From NCBI GenBank assembly GCA_963725895.1, contig CAVSAJ010000003.1, forward strand, positions 1,438,944 to 1,502,943: 64,000 nucleotides of DNA. The letters are read 5' to 3'. Within the stretch, counting starts at the first letter, position 1, and each line of letters opens with the position of its first letter. Under the pieces are notes generated by a model that did no database searches, was not told the origin of the DNA, and saw only the letters and a program-made list of their open reading frames with translations. Shown here piece after piece: positions 9,062 through 19,469 of the stretch. A program made the position numbers and the translations under genes. This DNA comes from Bog-473 sp963725895 (lineage in GTDB: Bacteria > Actinomycetota > Acidimicrobiia > Acidimicrobiales > RAAP-2).

Positions 9062-10022
9062 TGGCCGGGGCCGACGCTCCTGCCGACAGCCAGCGCGTCT
9101 ACCGGACCCGTGCCCTCGGCACCATCGCCGAGCTCGTCACCGACGACGGTGCACTTGTTCGAGGCGTCCGAACTGCTCGAGCCGGAGCTCGAGCGCATCG
9201 ACCGCGTGGCCAGCCGGTTCCGCGACGACTCGGAGCTGAGCCGGCTCAACGCCGGCGCAGGTTCTGAGGTCGTGGTCGGTCACGACCTGTTCGAGGCGAT
9301 CGACGTGGCGCTCGCCATGGCCGCGGCGACCGATGGGTTGGTCGACCCCACCGTCGGAGCGGCGATGAACCGCCTGGGCTACGACCGCGATTTCGCCGAG
9401 GTCCTTCCCGGCGTCGACGGCGAACTCCCGCCGGATGCGGTGCCGTTCCCGGGTGGCGCTCCGTCTCCGTCGACCGGGGTCGACGCGCCGTCGGGCTCCC
9501 GGCGCACGGCGCTCCTCGACCTCGGGGCGACAGCCAAGGCCCTGGCGGCAGACCGGGCGGCGGCGACGATCCACCAGCGCCTCGGGTGTGGCGTGCTCGT
9601 CTCGCTCGGCGGCGATGCATCGGCGGCCGGCCCGGCGCCTGCCGGCGGGTTCGCCATCGGCATCGCCGACACCTGCACCTCCCCCGCCCCCGCCGAGGCC
9701 GTCGCCATCTCGTCGGGCGGGCTCGCCTCCTCGGGCATCGGCGTGCGCCACGTGGCGACTGGGAGCGCACCAGGTCCATCACATCGTGGACCCGGCCACC
9801 GGTCTGTCCGCGGCGCCCTGCTGGCGGACGGTCTCGACGACGGCCGCCACCTGCGTGCAGGCGAACGCGGCGTCTACGGCAGCGATGGTGCTGGGGGAGC
9901 GCGCCGTCGACTGGCTGGAGGGCCACGGGCTCCCGGCACGGCTGGTGCGGCTCGACGGGACGGTCGTCTACACCACGGGCTGGCCGATCCCCGAAGTCGG
10001 CGCTGGCCGGTGCCGGAGATGA
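9061..10022 (+). CDS. apbE: FAD:protein FMN transferase (ApbE), two frameshifts
   Basis: ApbE moves FMN from FAD onto a Thr/Ser of extracytoplasmic flavoproteins. Family features: RVYRTRALGTIAEL at the start, ELERIDRVASRFRDDSELSRLN, LVDPTVGAAMNRLGYD, LLDLGATAKALAAD, VSLGGDA and, in another frame, HHIVDPATGLSA and a C-terminal TTGWPIPE. Frame changes are needed near 9155 and 9757; both halves are well conserved, so the breaks look like single-base indels. The position between a small membrane protein and a ferric-reductase-like protein fits an extracytoplasmic flavin electron-transfer module. The actual FMN acceptor is not identified in the window. Confidence 0.8.
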
Positions 10023-10029
10023 GCACCCG

Positions 10030-11150
10030 ATGACGGCGATCGTGCTGGCCACGGTCGGCCACGGCTCGACCGCCCTGTGGTACCTGACGCGTGCCACCGG
10101 TCTCGTCTCGCTCATCCTGCTCTCGGCGACCGTCGTGCTCGGGACCGTCGCCTCGGTGGGATGGACCAGCGACCGCTGGCCCCGCTTCCTCTCCCAGTCG
10201 GTGCACCGGAACCTGTCGCTGTTCTGCATCGCCCTGATCGGCGTGCACGTCGTCACCACGGTGGGTGACGGCTACGTCCCCATCGGGCTGGCCGACGCGG
10301 TCATCCCGTTCCGCTCCCCCTACCGCCCGATCTGGGTGGGGCTCGGGGCGGTGGCGTTCGACATGCTCCTTGCCGTCGCGATCACCAGCGCGCTCCGCCG
10401 CCGCATCGGCGTGGCCGCCTGGCGGGGGGTCCATTGGCTGGCCTACGCCTGCTGGCCGATCGCCGTGGTCCACGGCCTGGGCTCGGGCTCCGACGCCCGG
10501 CTTCCCGGGGCGCAGGTGGTGTTCGTCCTCTGCACCGGCCGCGGTCGCCGCCGCAGTGGCCTGGCGCCTGGCGGCGGGGAGGGCGCGCTCGGTGACCTGG
10601 CGGCTCGGCGGCGCCGTCGCCGGCGCGGCGGTGCTCGTGGTGATCGCGGCCTTCGCGGCGGCCGGTCCGCTGCGGCCCGGCTGGTCCCACCGGGCCGGCA
10701 CCTCCTCCGCCCTGCTTGGCCCAGCTGTCCGGCTCCGCCTCGGCGTCGTACTCCGCGGCACCGCCGTCGACGACCCCGTCCACCTCCGCCCCGCCCGCCT
10801 CGGGCATCCCGAGCGCCCCCTTCGAGACGACCGTGTCGGGAACGGTCGCCACCTCAGCCCCCAATGGCGACGGCGACGCCGAGGTCACCCTCACGCATGC
10901 AGCCGGCCGACACGACCGTGCCCCTCGTGGTGCGCATCATCGGCCCTGCCGATCAACGGCGGTGTCGCCCTGCACCGCAGCGAGGTGACCTTCGGCCAGC
11001 TGAGCGGGCAGGTGACGGCCCTCGACGGGTCCACCATCGGTGCGTTCGTCACCGGCCCGACCGGCTCCCTCAACCTGACCATGAACCTGTCGCTGAATCC
11101 TGGCGGCCGGCACACTCACCGGCCAGCTCTCGGGGAGCGCCGCGCAATGA
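10030..11150 (+). CDS. Ferric-reductase-like haem membrane protein with secreted C-terminal domain (frameshifted)
   Basis: The first about 165 residues contain four to five membrane helices with paired histidines (HRNLSLFCIALIGVHV; GVHWLAYACWPIAVVHG), the bis-haem arrangement of ferric-reductase/YedZ-like domains. After a frameshift near 10535 a last membrane helix (VLVVIAAFAAAGPL) is followed by a Ser/Pro/Thr linker and a beta-rich extracytoplasmic domain (TTVSGTVATSAPNGDGD, FGQLSGQVTALDGS) ending at 11150. Further frame changes occur near 10715, 10900, 10950 and 11105. It probably moves electrons across the membrane; the domain may be one protein or two if the linker hides a start. Confidence 0.65.
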
Positions 11151-12461
11151 GCCTCACCCTCCGTCAGGACGCCGCGCGCGCCGCGGACCACGCACCCGCC
11201 TGCTGTACGGGCTCGCGGGCGAAGGCGCCTCGGACCCCGGGCTGGGGACCCACCTCGAGCGATGGGGCGAGCTCCGTCACCAGCCGCACCGGCTGATCGA
11301 CGAGCTCGAGGCAAGCGGGCTGGTGGGCCACGGTGGGGCATGGTTCCCCGTGGCGGCCAAGTGGCGGGCGGTCGCCGGGGCCTCGCGTCGCCGCCCGGTC
11401 GTGGTGGCCAACGGTGCCGAAGGCGAACCCGCCAGCCGCAAGGATGCGTTGCTGCTCTCGCGCGCACCCCATCTCGTGCTCGACGGCCTGGCGCTGGCCG
11501 CCAACACGCTGCGCGCCCAGCAGGCCATCGTGTACGTCCCGGCCTCGAGCATGCCGACCGTCGAGGCCGCACTGGCCGAGCGCCGCGCCCACCGCCTCGA
11601 TCCGATCGCCATCGAGCTCGCCGAGTCACCCGACACGTTCATCTCCGGTCAGGAGTCGGCCGTGGTCAACGCCCTCGGCGGGCGCCGGGGCGCCGTGCCC
11701 GTCCTTCGTCGGGCTGACGACCATCCGCGAGCGCGGGGTCGGGGGCCGACCCACCCTGGTGCAGAACGTCGAGACGCTCGCCCATGTGGCCCTCGTCGCC
11801 CGCTTCGGAGCGGACTGGTTCCGGGGGGTCGGCACGCCGACAGAACCCGGGCACGATGCTGCTGACGGTCAGCCGCCCCGGCGGGCCGCTCGTCGTCGAG
11901 GCGGCGCTGGGATCTTCCCTCCGCGCCGCGGCCGGTGTCGGGGAGGACGATCTGGCCCGCACCCGCGCCGTCCTCCTCGGTGGCTACGGGGGCGCCTGGG
12001 TCTCCCCGCAGGTCTTCGCCGAGCTCCCCGTGTCCGAGAAGGCGGCCCGCCGCGCCGGCGCGACGCTCGGCGCCGGCGTGGTCGTGCCGCTGCCTCGCGA
12101 CGTCTGCCCCCTGGCCGAGATGGCCGATGTCGTGCGGTACATGGAGGGGCAGGGCGCCGGCCAATGTGGCCCGTGCGTGCACGGCCTGGCCGAGTTGGCC
12201 GAGACCATGGAGCGGCTGGCCTACGGCGGACGCGGTGGTCCCCACCTCGATCGCATCCTCGAGATCTGCACCCTGGTGGAGGGGAGGGGCGCCTGCCGCC
12301 ACCCCGACGGCGTTGCCCGGTTCGTGCGCAGCGGCCTCGGCGTGTTCGCCGACGAGGTCGCCGCGCACCAGCGCCGCGGCCCGTGCCCCCAGACGCGGGC
12401 GGCGCGGGTCCTCCCGGTGGCGGGCCGGACGGCGAGGAGAAGGCTGGTGAGCCGGGCATGA
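11147..12461 (+). CDS. NuoF-like NADH/flavin/Fe-S oxidoreductase subunit (frameshifted)
   Basis: Resembles the 51-kDa NADH-binding subunit of complex I. Flavin/NADH part: GHGGAWFPVAAKW, VVANGAEGEPASRKD, LVQNVETLAH. The C-terminal Fe-S part has CGPCVHGLAELAE plus a further Cys in CTLVEGRGACRHPDG, the N3-type 4Fe-4S ligands. Frame changes near 11180, 11700 and 11840 are required. It starts at an ATG overlapping the previous stop and ends overlapping the ferredoxin start. With the ferredoxin it probably links a soluble electron carrier to the haem membrane protein upstream; the direction of flow is unknown. Confidence 0.75.
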
Positions 12462-12673
12462 GCCGTTGGAGCCTGGAACTGGTCCTCGACCCGGTCGCGT
12501 GCGACGGGCGCGGCGTGTGCGCCGAGATGCTCCCCGAGCGCATCGAGCTCGATCGCTGGGGCTATCCCATCATCGACGGCGCGGACATCGCCCCCGCCCT
12601 CTTCGAGCACGCGGTGAGGGCGGTGCGATCGTGCCCGAAGCAGGCCCTGCACCTGGTGGAGCGCAGGTGTTGA
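12458..12673 (+). CDS. Small ferredoxin, single-cluster type
   Basis: A 71-residue intact ferredoxin: C-x5-C (ACDGRGVCAEM) followed by a distant CPKQAL, the three-cysteine pattern of 3Fe-4S (or three-Cys 4Fe-4S) actinobacterial ferredoxins. The ATG overlaps the stop of the NuoF-like gene, so the two proteins are likely partners. It is one of the few unbroken frames in this block. Confidence 0.8.
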   Translation: MSRWSLELVLDPVACDGRGVCAEMLPERIELDRWGYPIIDGADIAPALFEHAVRAVRSCPKQALHLVERRC

Positions 12674-12694
12674 GCCCACCCGTCGAGGAACTCG

Positions 12695-13918
12695 ATGAAC
12701 GCGAGCCGGGTTCGCCGCCGCCCAGACCAGCTCGGCGAGTGCGCTGGTCGAGGACGCGCGTCCATCGCGCGGCGCCGCGTCCTCGCCGTCGTCGCTGCCG
12801 CCCTCGGCGCATCCTCCTCCTCTGGCTCGCCATCTCGCTCGGCGGCGCGCTGACCAATCCTGCCCTGGGAAGCTCGGTCGGGCTCACGAGCCGCGGAGTG
12901 GTTCCGCGGGCACGGCGGGGCGTCCATCGTCAACTGGGCCGAGAACGAGTGGTACTCCCACCACCAGCCGAAGGTCGGCGGCGCCCTCGCCGCCGGCACC
13001 ATCCGCAAGCCCAAGACGGTCACCAGCGCGACTCCGGTCGTCGCCACGGTGCCGCACCTGCCGACGCCGGCACCCATCGCGCCCTTCGCCAGCCCTGCCC
13101 GTCGCCGGCGAGGGCCAGTGGTCGCCGGTCGGGCGCATCGGTCGACGGCCTGCCTGCCGTCTACGAGACCATGCTCCGGCCCGACGCCATCCACACCAGC
13201 TACGTCGTGGGCGTCGCCTGGATGGACACCGAGCTCCTGAGGGCCACGCTGTACTCGGGCAGCCAGATCCCCGGCGGCGGCCCCTACACGCACACGGCCC
13301 CGATCTCGCCGACCGACTGCCACGACGCTCGTGGCCGCGTTCAACGCCGGCTTCTTGATGTCCGACGCCGAACGGCGGCTACTACACCGACGACAAGACC
13401 ATCATTCCGCTGCGAACGGGGGCAGCCTCCTTCGTGGTCTACAAGAACGGCTCGGCCACCGTCGGGCAATGGGGCCGTGACGTCACCATGGGCCCCGACG
13501 TCGTCTCGGTGCGCCAGAACCTGGACCTGCTGGTCGACAACGGGCAGGTCGTGCCGGCGGCGTACGACGCGAACTCCGACGCCAATGGGGCGCCACCCTG
13601 GGCGGCGGCCTCTACGTCTGGCGCTCGGGCCTCGGCGTCACGGCGAACGGCGCCCTGGTCTACGTCGGCGGTCCGGGGCTCGACATCTTGGACCTGGCCA
13701 ACATCTTGGTGCGGGCCGGTGCGGTGCGTGCCATGGAGCTGGACATCAACACCGACTGGGTCAACTTCAGCAGCTACCAGCCGTCGACTCCGGCGGGCCC
13801 GGCCACCCCGGCCAACGGCACCGAGCTCGTGTCCGGAATGACCGGCGACCCCGGCCGTTACTTCGAGCCGTGGTGGGCCCGGGACTTCATCACCATGTCG
13901 GCGGCGGTCGGCCCGTGA
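12695..13918 (+). CDS. Secreted phosphodiester glycosidase-family (NAGPA domain) protein, several frameshifts
   Basis: N-terminal signal region (RRRVLAVVAAALGAS), then a spacer and a domain with YSGSQIPGGGPY, LVAAFNAGFLM, NGGYYTDDKTI, GLYVWRSGLG and MELDINTDWVNF, matching the phosphodiester glycosidase (N-acetylglucosamine-1-phosphodiester alpha-N-acetylglucosaminidase-like) domain of actinobacterial exported proteins. The reading has to change frame about five times (near 12830, 13090, 13320, 13370 and 13570), each by one base. Stop overlaps the next gene's GTG. A role in cell-surface glycan trimming is plausible given the arabinan-precursor genes downstream. Confidence 0.7.
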
Positions 13919-14891
13919 CGTCGCTGGGGAAGGTGCCGCGCCACGAGTCGCCGCCCGCAACACGGCGTCGTGCCGCTGCACCGACCTCGCGCCCGACCGC
14001 GCCCCGTTCGACGCTGGGCCTGCTGGCCCGGGGTGCGCGTCCGAGGCAGTGGCTCAAGAACCTCCTCGTCTTCATGGCGCCGGCCGCCGCAGGCGTGCTC
14101 GGCGAATGGCACACGACGCTGCGGGTCGTCGCGGCCTTCTTGATCTTCTGCGTGGTGGCCTCGGGCACCTACCTCGTCAACGACGTCGTGGACGCCGAAT
14201 CGGATCGACACCATCCCGTCAAGCGGGGCCGGCCCGTGGCGAGCGGAGCGCTCCGACCAGGTGTCGCCCTCGGGGTCGGGACCGCCCTCATCGCGACGGC
14301 CATCGCCGCCGCGCTGCTCGTCCGCCCCTGGGGCTTCGCCGCTGTCGTGGCCGTCCTATGCCGGATTGAGCATCGCCTACAGCATCCGCTTGAAGCGCGA
14401 GCCCGTGATGGAGCTGGCGGTGGTCGCGTCGTGCTTCGTACTGCGGGCGGTCGCCGGCGGCGTCGTGGCCCGGGTGCCCCTCTCCAACTGGTTCCTCGTC
14501 TTCACCTCGTTCGCCGCCCTGTTCATCGTGAGCGGAAAGCGCTGCGCCGAGCACGCCCGCCTGGGAGACGACCGGGGGGTGCACCGCCTCGTGCTCGATG
14601 AGTACACCGAGTCCTTCCTCAAGTCGACCCTGACGATCTCGGCGACGGTGACGGTCGCGTCGTACTGCCTGTGGGCGTTCGATCGCACCGGCCTGCTCGC
14701 CCATGCCGGGGACCACGTCGTCTGGATCGAGCTGACCGTCATCCCCCTCGTCCTCTCGGTCCTGCACATCCTCCGCCTCCTCGACGCCGGCCACGGCGGC
14801 GAGCCCGAACAGCCTGGCCCTGCGTGACCACGTCCTCCAGGGCTACGGGGTGCTCTGGCTGGCCCTCATGGGCATCGGCCTGTACGGATGA
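13915..14891 (+). CDS. ubiA: Decaprenyl-phosphate phosphoribosyltransferase-like UbiA prenyltransferase (frameshifted)
   Basis: UbiA-family membrane enzyme like M. tuberculosis Rv3806c, which joins 5-phosphoribosyl pyrophosphate to decaprenyl phosphate, the first step to the arabinose donor DPA. Motifs: RPRQWLKNLLVF, the first Asp-rich site NDVVDAESDRHHPVKRGRP, YSIRLKREPVMEL and FIVSGKR. At least seven membrane helices. Frame changes near 14360 and 14810. It starts with GTG overlapping the preceding stop and its stop overlaps the dprE1 start. The order ubiA-dprE1-dprE2 supports the assignment. Confidence 0.8.
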
Positions 14892-16253
14892 CGGTCACCG
14901 TCGAGAGCTTGCCCCGTGCCGCTGTGTGGCTGGGGCAGGACAACGCCCACCACCGCCCTGGTCAGCCGTCCCGTCGACGTGTCCTCCGTCTTGGCCTCGT
15001 TCTGCGACCACCCGGCGGCGTCATCGCCCGCGGCCTCGGGCGGAGCTACGGCGACGCCGCGCAATGCACCGGTGGGCTCACCATCGACACAGCGGGACTC
15101 AGCCACATCGGCACGCTGGACGAGGTCGTGGGGACGATCGAGGTCGGTGGGGGCGTCAGCCTGCACGACCTGATGCGGCGCCTCATTCCGGCGGGCTGGT
15201 TCGTGGCGGTGACGCCGGGGACCCGCTATGTCTCGGTCGGCGGTGCCATCGCCGCGGACGTCCACGGAAAGAACCACCATCGCGACGGGCAGCTTCGCCC
15301 GGCACGTGGTGGAGATGACCCTCGTCACGCCCAGCGGGGTGATCACCGTGGCACCCGATCGTGACCCCGAGCTGTTCTGGGCCACGGCCGGCGGTATGGG
15401 CCTCACCGGCGTGGTGGTCAGCGCCGTCCTGCGGCTCATCCCTATTGAGACGTCGTGGATGCGGGTGGACAGCCAGCGGTTCACTCGGCTCGAGGACCTG
15501 ATGTCGACCATGGAGGCAGACGGACTCCCGTTACCACTACAGCGTGGCGTGGCTGGACTGCGTCGGCGGTCGCAACGGCGACCACCGTTCGGTCCTGACG
15601 AGGGGGGACCACGCCCCTTCCGGTGCCACTTCCCGACCGGCTGCGTGGGCGCAGTCGGGAGGTCCCCGGCGACCCGAGGTTCCGGGTGCCCCGGTCGACG
15701 CCCCGCCGGCTCGTGAACCGACTCTCAGTCCGCGCCTTCAACGAGGCGTGGTTCCGGGCCTCCCGGTCGTCCCGGGGTTCGCTCCGTCCCCTGGCCGGGT
15801 TCTTCCATCCGCTCGACGGGGTGGGTGGGTGGAACCTGCTCTACGGACCGCAGGGGTTCGTGCAGTACCAGTTCGCTGTGCCCCCGGCGCGGGGCGATGT
15901 CATCGAGGACGCCGTTGCTGCGATCGCGTCGTCGGGAGTGCCCTCGTTCCTGGCCGTGCTGAAGCGCTTCGGGCCCGGGACGCCTGGCCCGCTCTCGTTC
16001 AGCCAAGAGGGCTGGACCCTCGCACTCGACTTCCCGCTCGGTCCGCCCGGCCTGCCGGCGCTTGCTGGACCGCCTCGACGATGCCGTGGCAATGGCCGAT
16101 GGTCGCGTCTATCTGGCCAAGGACTCCCGGCTGCGACCGGAGCTCCTCCCCGTCATGTACCCCCGGCTGGGCGAGCTGGCCAGGGTCCGCCGGCGGGTCG
16201 ATCCCGAGGGCGTGCTGGCCTCCGACCTCTCGCGCCGCCTCGGGATCTTGTGA
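14888..16253 (+). CDS. dprE1: Decaprenylphosphoryl-beta-D-ribose oxidase DprE1 (frameshifted)
   Basis: FAD-dependent VAO-family oxidase that converts decaprenylphosphoryl-ribose to the 2'-keto intermediate. Motifs: PPGGVIARGLGRSYGDAAQ (FAD pyrophosphate loop), GWFVAVTPGTRYVSVGGAIA, DVHGKNHH, ELFWATAGGMGLTGVV, and C-terminal VYLAKDSRL and MYPRL. The benzothiazinone-reactive cysteine of M. tuberculosis DprE1 (Cys387, in GWNICVDFP) is Ala here (GWTLALDFP, near 16005). At least five frame changes (about 14915, 15018, 15270, 15530-15600, 16060). It overlaps both neighbours by ATGA-type junctions. Confidence 0.85.
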
Positions 16254-17016
16254 TGAACGACGCGTTCGGTCATCCCCAGTCGGTCGTCGTGCTCGGTGGG
16301 ACGTCGGACATCGCACGCGAACTTGTCGCGTTGCTCGTCGCTGACCGCGGCAGATCCGTCGTCCTCGCCGGACGCGACCGTATGGCACTCGAACGGACGG
16401 CGAAGGATATTCGTCACCGCGTGGCCCGCGTGGGGACGGTGACCTTCGACGCCAGCACGCTCGACGACGTCGACAAGACCGTCATGCGATGCTTCGAGGC
16501 CGCGGCTGAGGCAGTCGATGTTGTCATCGTCGCCGTGGGTGAACTCGGGTCCCAGGCCGAAGACGAGACGGACCCTGACCGGATCGTCGCGCATGATGAC
16601 GGTCAATCTCACCTGGCCTGCGGCGGCCTTGTCGGCGGTGGCGGACCAGATGCGCCAGCAGGGTCACGGACGCATCATCGTACTGTCCTCGGTGGCCGGA
16701 TTCCGGATCCGGCGATCCAACTACGTCTACGGCTCGGCGAAAGCCGGCCTCGATGGCTTCGCGCAAGGACTGAGCGAAGCCCTGCGCGGCACCGGTGTCT
16801 CGATGCACATCGTCCGACCCGGCTTTGTTCGTACCAAGATGACCGCCGGCCGCACCCCCTGCACCCTTCGCCGTCGACGCGTCCCGGGTCGCATCGGACA
16901 CTATGCGCGGTCTCGCACGCGGGCAGACGGTGATCTGGTCGCCGGGTCTGCTCAGGTGGGTGTTCTCGGGTCTCCGCTTGCTCCCACCAGCCCTGTGGCG
17001 CCGCCTGCCGGGCTGA
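16253..17016 (+). CDS. dprE2: Decaprenylphosphoryl-2-keto-erythropentose reductase DprE2 (frameshifted)
   Basis: Short-chain dehydrogenase that completes epimerisation to decaprenylphosphoryl arabinose. Motifs: cofactor loop VVLGGTSDIARE, VVIVAVGELG, catalytic Ser in IIVLSSVAGF, Tyr-x3-Lys in YVYGSAKAG, then HIVRPGFVRTKMT. Frame changes near 16590 and 16855; the C-terminus (VIWSPGLLRWVFSGL) resumes in the third frame to 17016. The start codon shares a base with the dprE1 stop. Confidence 0.85.
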
Positions 17017-17073
17017 CCCGCGACCCTCACCACGTCTGCAGCCCCAAGCTGACAACACGGCGAAGCTGAGCAA

Positions 17074-17089
17074 TTGATCGATTCGTCAG
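17074..17089. promoter_or_regulatory. Candidate operator TTGATCGATTCGTCAG upstream of acetyltransferase-pckG-ehr
   Basis: Matches 13 of 16 bases with a site at 26599-26614 just upstream of the arsR gene. Both carry a TTGATC(A/G)A core. As the two sites flank the same locus, an autoregulating ArsR that also controls the operon is the simplest reading. Confidence 0.4.
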
Positions 17090-17123
17090 ATGATCGCTTC
17101 GCGAGGTACGCTCCAACACCCTG

Positions 17124-17627
17124 ATGCCCAACCCGAGAGAAGCAGTGTCCGCCAGCACGACCCTCGAACTCGATCCGAACGCCTATCTGACGATGTCCGC
17201 GTCTGGTGCTCGGCTGAGGTCGATTCGATCGGTGGTGGCACTGACCTTCTTTGAACAAGTCGGGGCACTGTTCGAGGGCGTCTCCCGACGTGTCGAGGCG
17301 TGGGGAGCGTTCGAGGACAGCACCACCCTGATCGGTGCTGCTGCCCTGGCGCGGGCCTCGGGAACCACCTTCTGGGCCCAGGTAGCGGTCGCACCCGCGC
17401 GCCGACGCCTGGGAATCGGCCGGGAGTTGCTCGACATCGCGATCGAAAGAGCCTCCGAAGGCGGGGGACGGAGGCTGACCGGGTCGTACCCGGCTCGTGC
17501 CATCGAGCCGCGGGCGCTCGTCGAATCGCAGCCGCTTTCGGTCGCCCGGCGGGTGCAGCACGGTCGAGCCGAAGTCGTGGTCTTCATCTCGGGGTTGTCA
17601 GCGAGAACACCGGGAGGACAGACGTGA
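17124..17627 (+). CDS. GNAT-family N-acetyltransferase
   Basis: A 167-residue protein. The acetyl-CoA-binding motif A is clear: VAVAPARRRLGIGRELLDIA (R-x-x-G-x-G/A pattern), preceded by a beta strand with LIGAAALARASG. The N-terminal part is weakly conserved. Substrate unknown; protein lysine acetylation of the adjacent PEPCK would be an attractive but untested idea. The stop overlaps the GTG of pckG, so it is the first gene of the operon, and the candidate ArsR operator lies 35 bp upstream. Confidence 0.65.
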   Translation: MPNPREAVSASTTLELDPNAYLTMSASGARLRSIRSVVALTFFEQVGALFEGVSRRVEAWGAFEDSTTLIGAAALARASGTTFWAQVAVAPARRRLGIGRELLDIAIERASEGGGRRLTGSYPARAIEPRALVESQPLSVARRVQHGRAEVVVFISGLSARTPGGQT

Positions 17628-19462
17628 GTGGAGACGTTCCTCACAAGGCGCTCTACGAATGGGTGCAAGGTTGGGCGGAGCTCATGCAGCCGAGCGCCCT
17701 GCACTGGTGCGACGGCTCGGCCCAGGAGAACGCGGGGCTGTGCCGTCGACTGGTGGACGCCGGCACGTTGATCCCGCTGGACGCGGCGCGGCGCCCCGGC
17801 AGCTATCTCTGCCGCTCGGATCCCGGTGACGTGGCCCGGGTCGAGGACCGCACCTTCATCTGCAGCGAGCACGCCGAGGATGCCGGGCCGACCAACAACT
17901 GGCAGGACCCGGCCGAGATGCGCTTTGAGCTGCGAGAGCTCTACAGCGGTTCGATGCGGGGACGCACCATGTACGTCGTCCCTTTCTCGATGGGACCCCT
18001 TGGCAGTCCGATCGCCCATATCGGCGTGCAGCTGACTGATTCTGCCTACGTGGCCGCGTCGATGCGGATCATGACCCGGATGGGGCAGGGCGCCCTCGAC
18101 GAGCTCGGCACCGACCGTCCCTTTGTGCCGTGCGTCCATTCGGTTGGGATGCCGCTTGCCGAGGGCCAAGCGGATGTGCCGTGGCCCTGTGACGCCAACC
18201 GCAAGTACATCGTCCATTTTCCCGAGACGCGCGAGATCTGGTCCTACGGCTCTGGGTATGGCGGCAACGCCTTGTTGGGGAAGAAGTGCTTCGCCCTGCG
18301 CATCGCGTCGGTGATGGCTCGCCACGACGGCTGGCTGGCCGAGCACATGCTGATCCTCAAACTCACCGATCCCCACGGCGAGTCGCGCTACATCGCCGCG
18401 GCCTTCCCGAGCGCCTGTGGCAAGACCAATCTCGCCATGGTGGTGCCGACCATTCCGGGCTGGAAGGCCGAGACCATCGGCGACGACATCTGCTGGATGA
18501 AGTTCGGCCCTGACGGGCGCCTGCGCGCCATCAACCCCGAGTTCGGCATGTTCGGCGTCGCTCCAGGCACCGGCGCCCACACCAACCCCAACGCGATTGC
18601 CGCGCTGAGCCACGACACGATCTTCACCAACGTGGCCGCCACCGACGTCGGCGACGTCTGGTGGGAAGGTCTCACCGAGGAGGCCCCAGCCCACCTCATC
18701 GACTGGCGCGGCCAGGACTGGACGCCTGAGTCCACGAACCCCGCCGCGCATCCCAACAGCCGCTTCACCGCCGCCCTGTCTCAGGTGCCCTCGATCGCCC
18801 CCGAGTGGGAGGATCCCGAAGGGGTGCCGATCTCGGCCATCCTCTTCGGCGGTCGCCGCGCCTCGGTCGTCCCGCTGGTCACCGAGGCGTTCGACTGGGC
18901 CCATGGGGTGTTCTTGGGCTCGATCATGGCGTCGGAGACGACGGCCGCCGCAGCGGGCACCGTCGGCACCTTGCGCCGTGACCCCTTCGCCATGTTGCCC
19001 TTCTGCGGCTATCACATGGGCGATTATTTCGCCCACTGGCTGAACGTCGGGGCCGCGGCCATGGACCAGTCGCTGCTGCCCAAGATCTTCTACGTCAACT
19101 GGTTTCGTCGCGGCGCTGACAACACGTTCCTCTGGCCCGGCTACGGCGAGAACTCCCGGGTGCTGGCCTGGGTCTTCGAGCGCTGCGCCGGAGGGGGCGG
19201 TGCCGTCGAGACCCCTATCGGACTCGTGCCCGAGCGCAGTGCCCTCGACACGGAGGGACTGGACCTCGCCCCTGGGCGGCTCGACGAACTGCTGGCGGTG
19301 GAGCTCGACGCCTGGCGCCACGAGGTCGGGCTCATCGACGAGCACTACGCCCGCTTCGGCGACCGGCTGCCTGACGCGCTGCTCGACCAGCTCCACGCGC
19401 TCGACAAACGGCTGGTGCTCGCGCTCGACAAGCGGCTGGCCGCAGAGACCCTGACGCGCTGA
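17624..19462 (+). CDS. pckG: Phosphoenolpyruvate carboxykinase (GTP)
   Basis: A 612-residue protein, the normal length for GTP-dependent PEPCK, which interconverts oxaloacetate + GTP and PEP + CO2 + GDP. Motifs: the kinase-1a/P-loop AAFPSACGKTNLAM with the reactive cysteine, SYGSGYGGNALLGKKC, GDDICWMKF, and the C-terminal lid region. It starts at GTG 17624 with GGGAGGAC upstream and overlaps the acetyltransferase stop. The Ehr gene cluster follows after 7 bp, so carbon metabolism and the membrane complex are probably co-transcribed. Confidence 0.95.
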   Translation: MSGDVPHKALYEWVQGWAELMQPSALHWCDGSAQENAGLCRRLVDAGTLIPLDAARRPGSYLCRSDPGDVARVEDRTFICSEHAEDAGPTNNWQDPAEMRFELRELYSGSMRGRTMYVVPFSMGPLGSPIAHIGVQLTDSAYVAASMRIMTRMGQGALDELGTDRPFVPCVHSVGMPLAEGQADVPWPCDANRKYIVHFPETREIWSYGSGYGGNALLGKKCFALRIASVMARHDGWLAEHMLILKLTDPHGESRYIAAAFPSACGKTNLAMVVPTIPGWKAETIGDDICWMKFGPDGRLRAINPEFGMFGVAPGTGAHTNPNAIAALSHDTIFTNVAATDVGDVWWEGLTEEAPAHLIDWRGQDWTPESTNPAAHPNSRFTAALSQVPSIAPEWEDPEGVPISAILFGGRRASVVPLVTEAFDWAHGVFLGSIMASETTAAAAGTVGTLRRDPFAMLPFCGYHMGDYFAHWLNVGAAAMDQSLLPKIFYVNWFRRGADNTFLWPGYGENSRVLAWVFERCAGGGGAVETPIGLVPERSALDTEGLDLAPGRLDELLAVELDAWRHEVGLIDEHYARFGDRLPDALLDQLHALDKRLVLALDKRLAAETLTR

Positions 19463-19469
19463 CGCCCGG

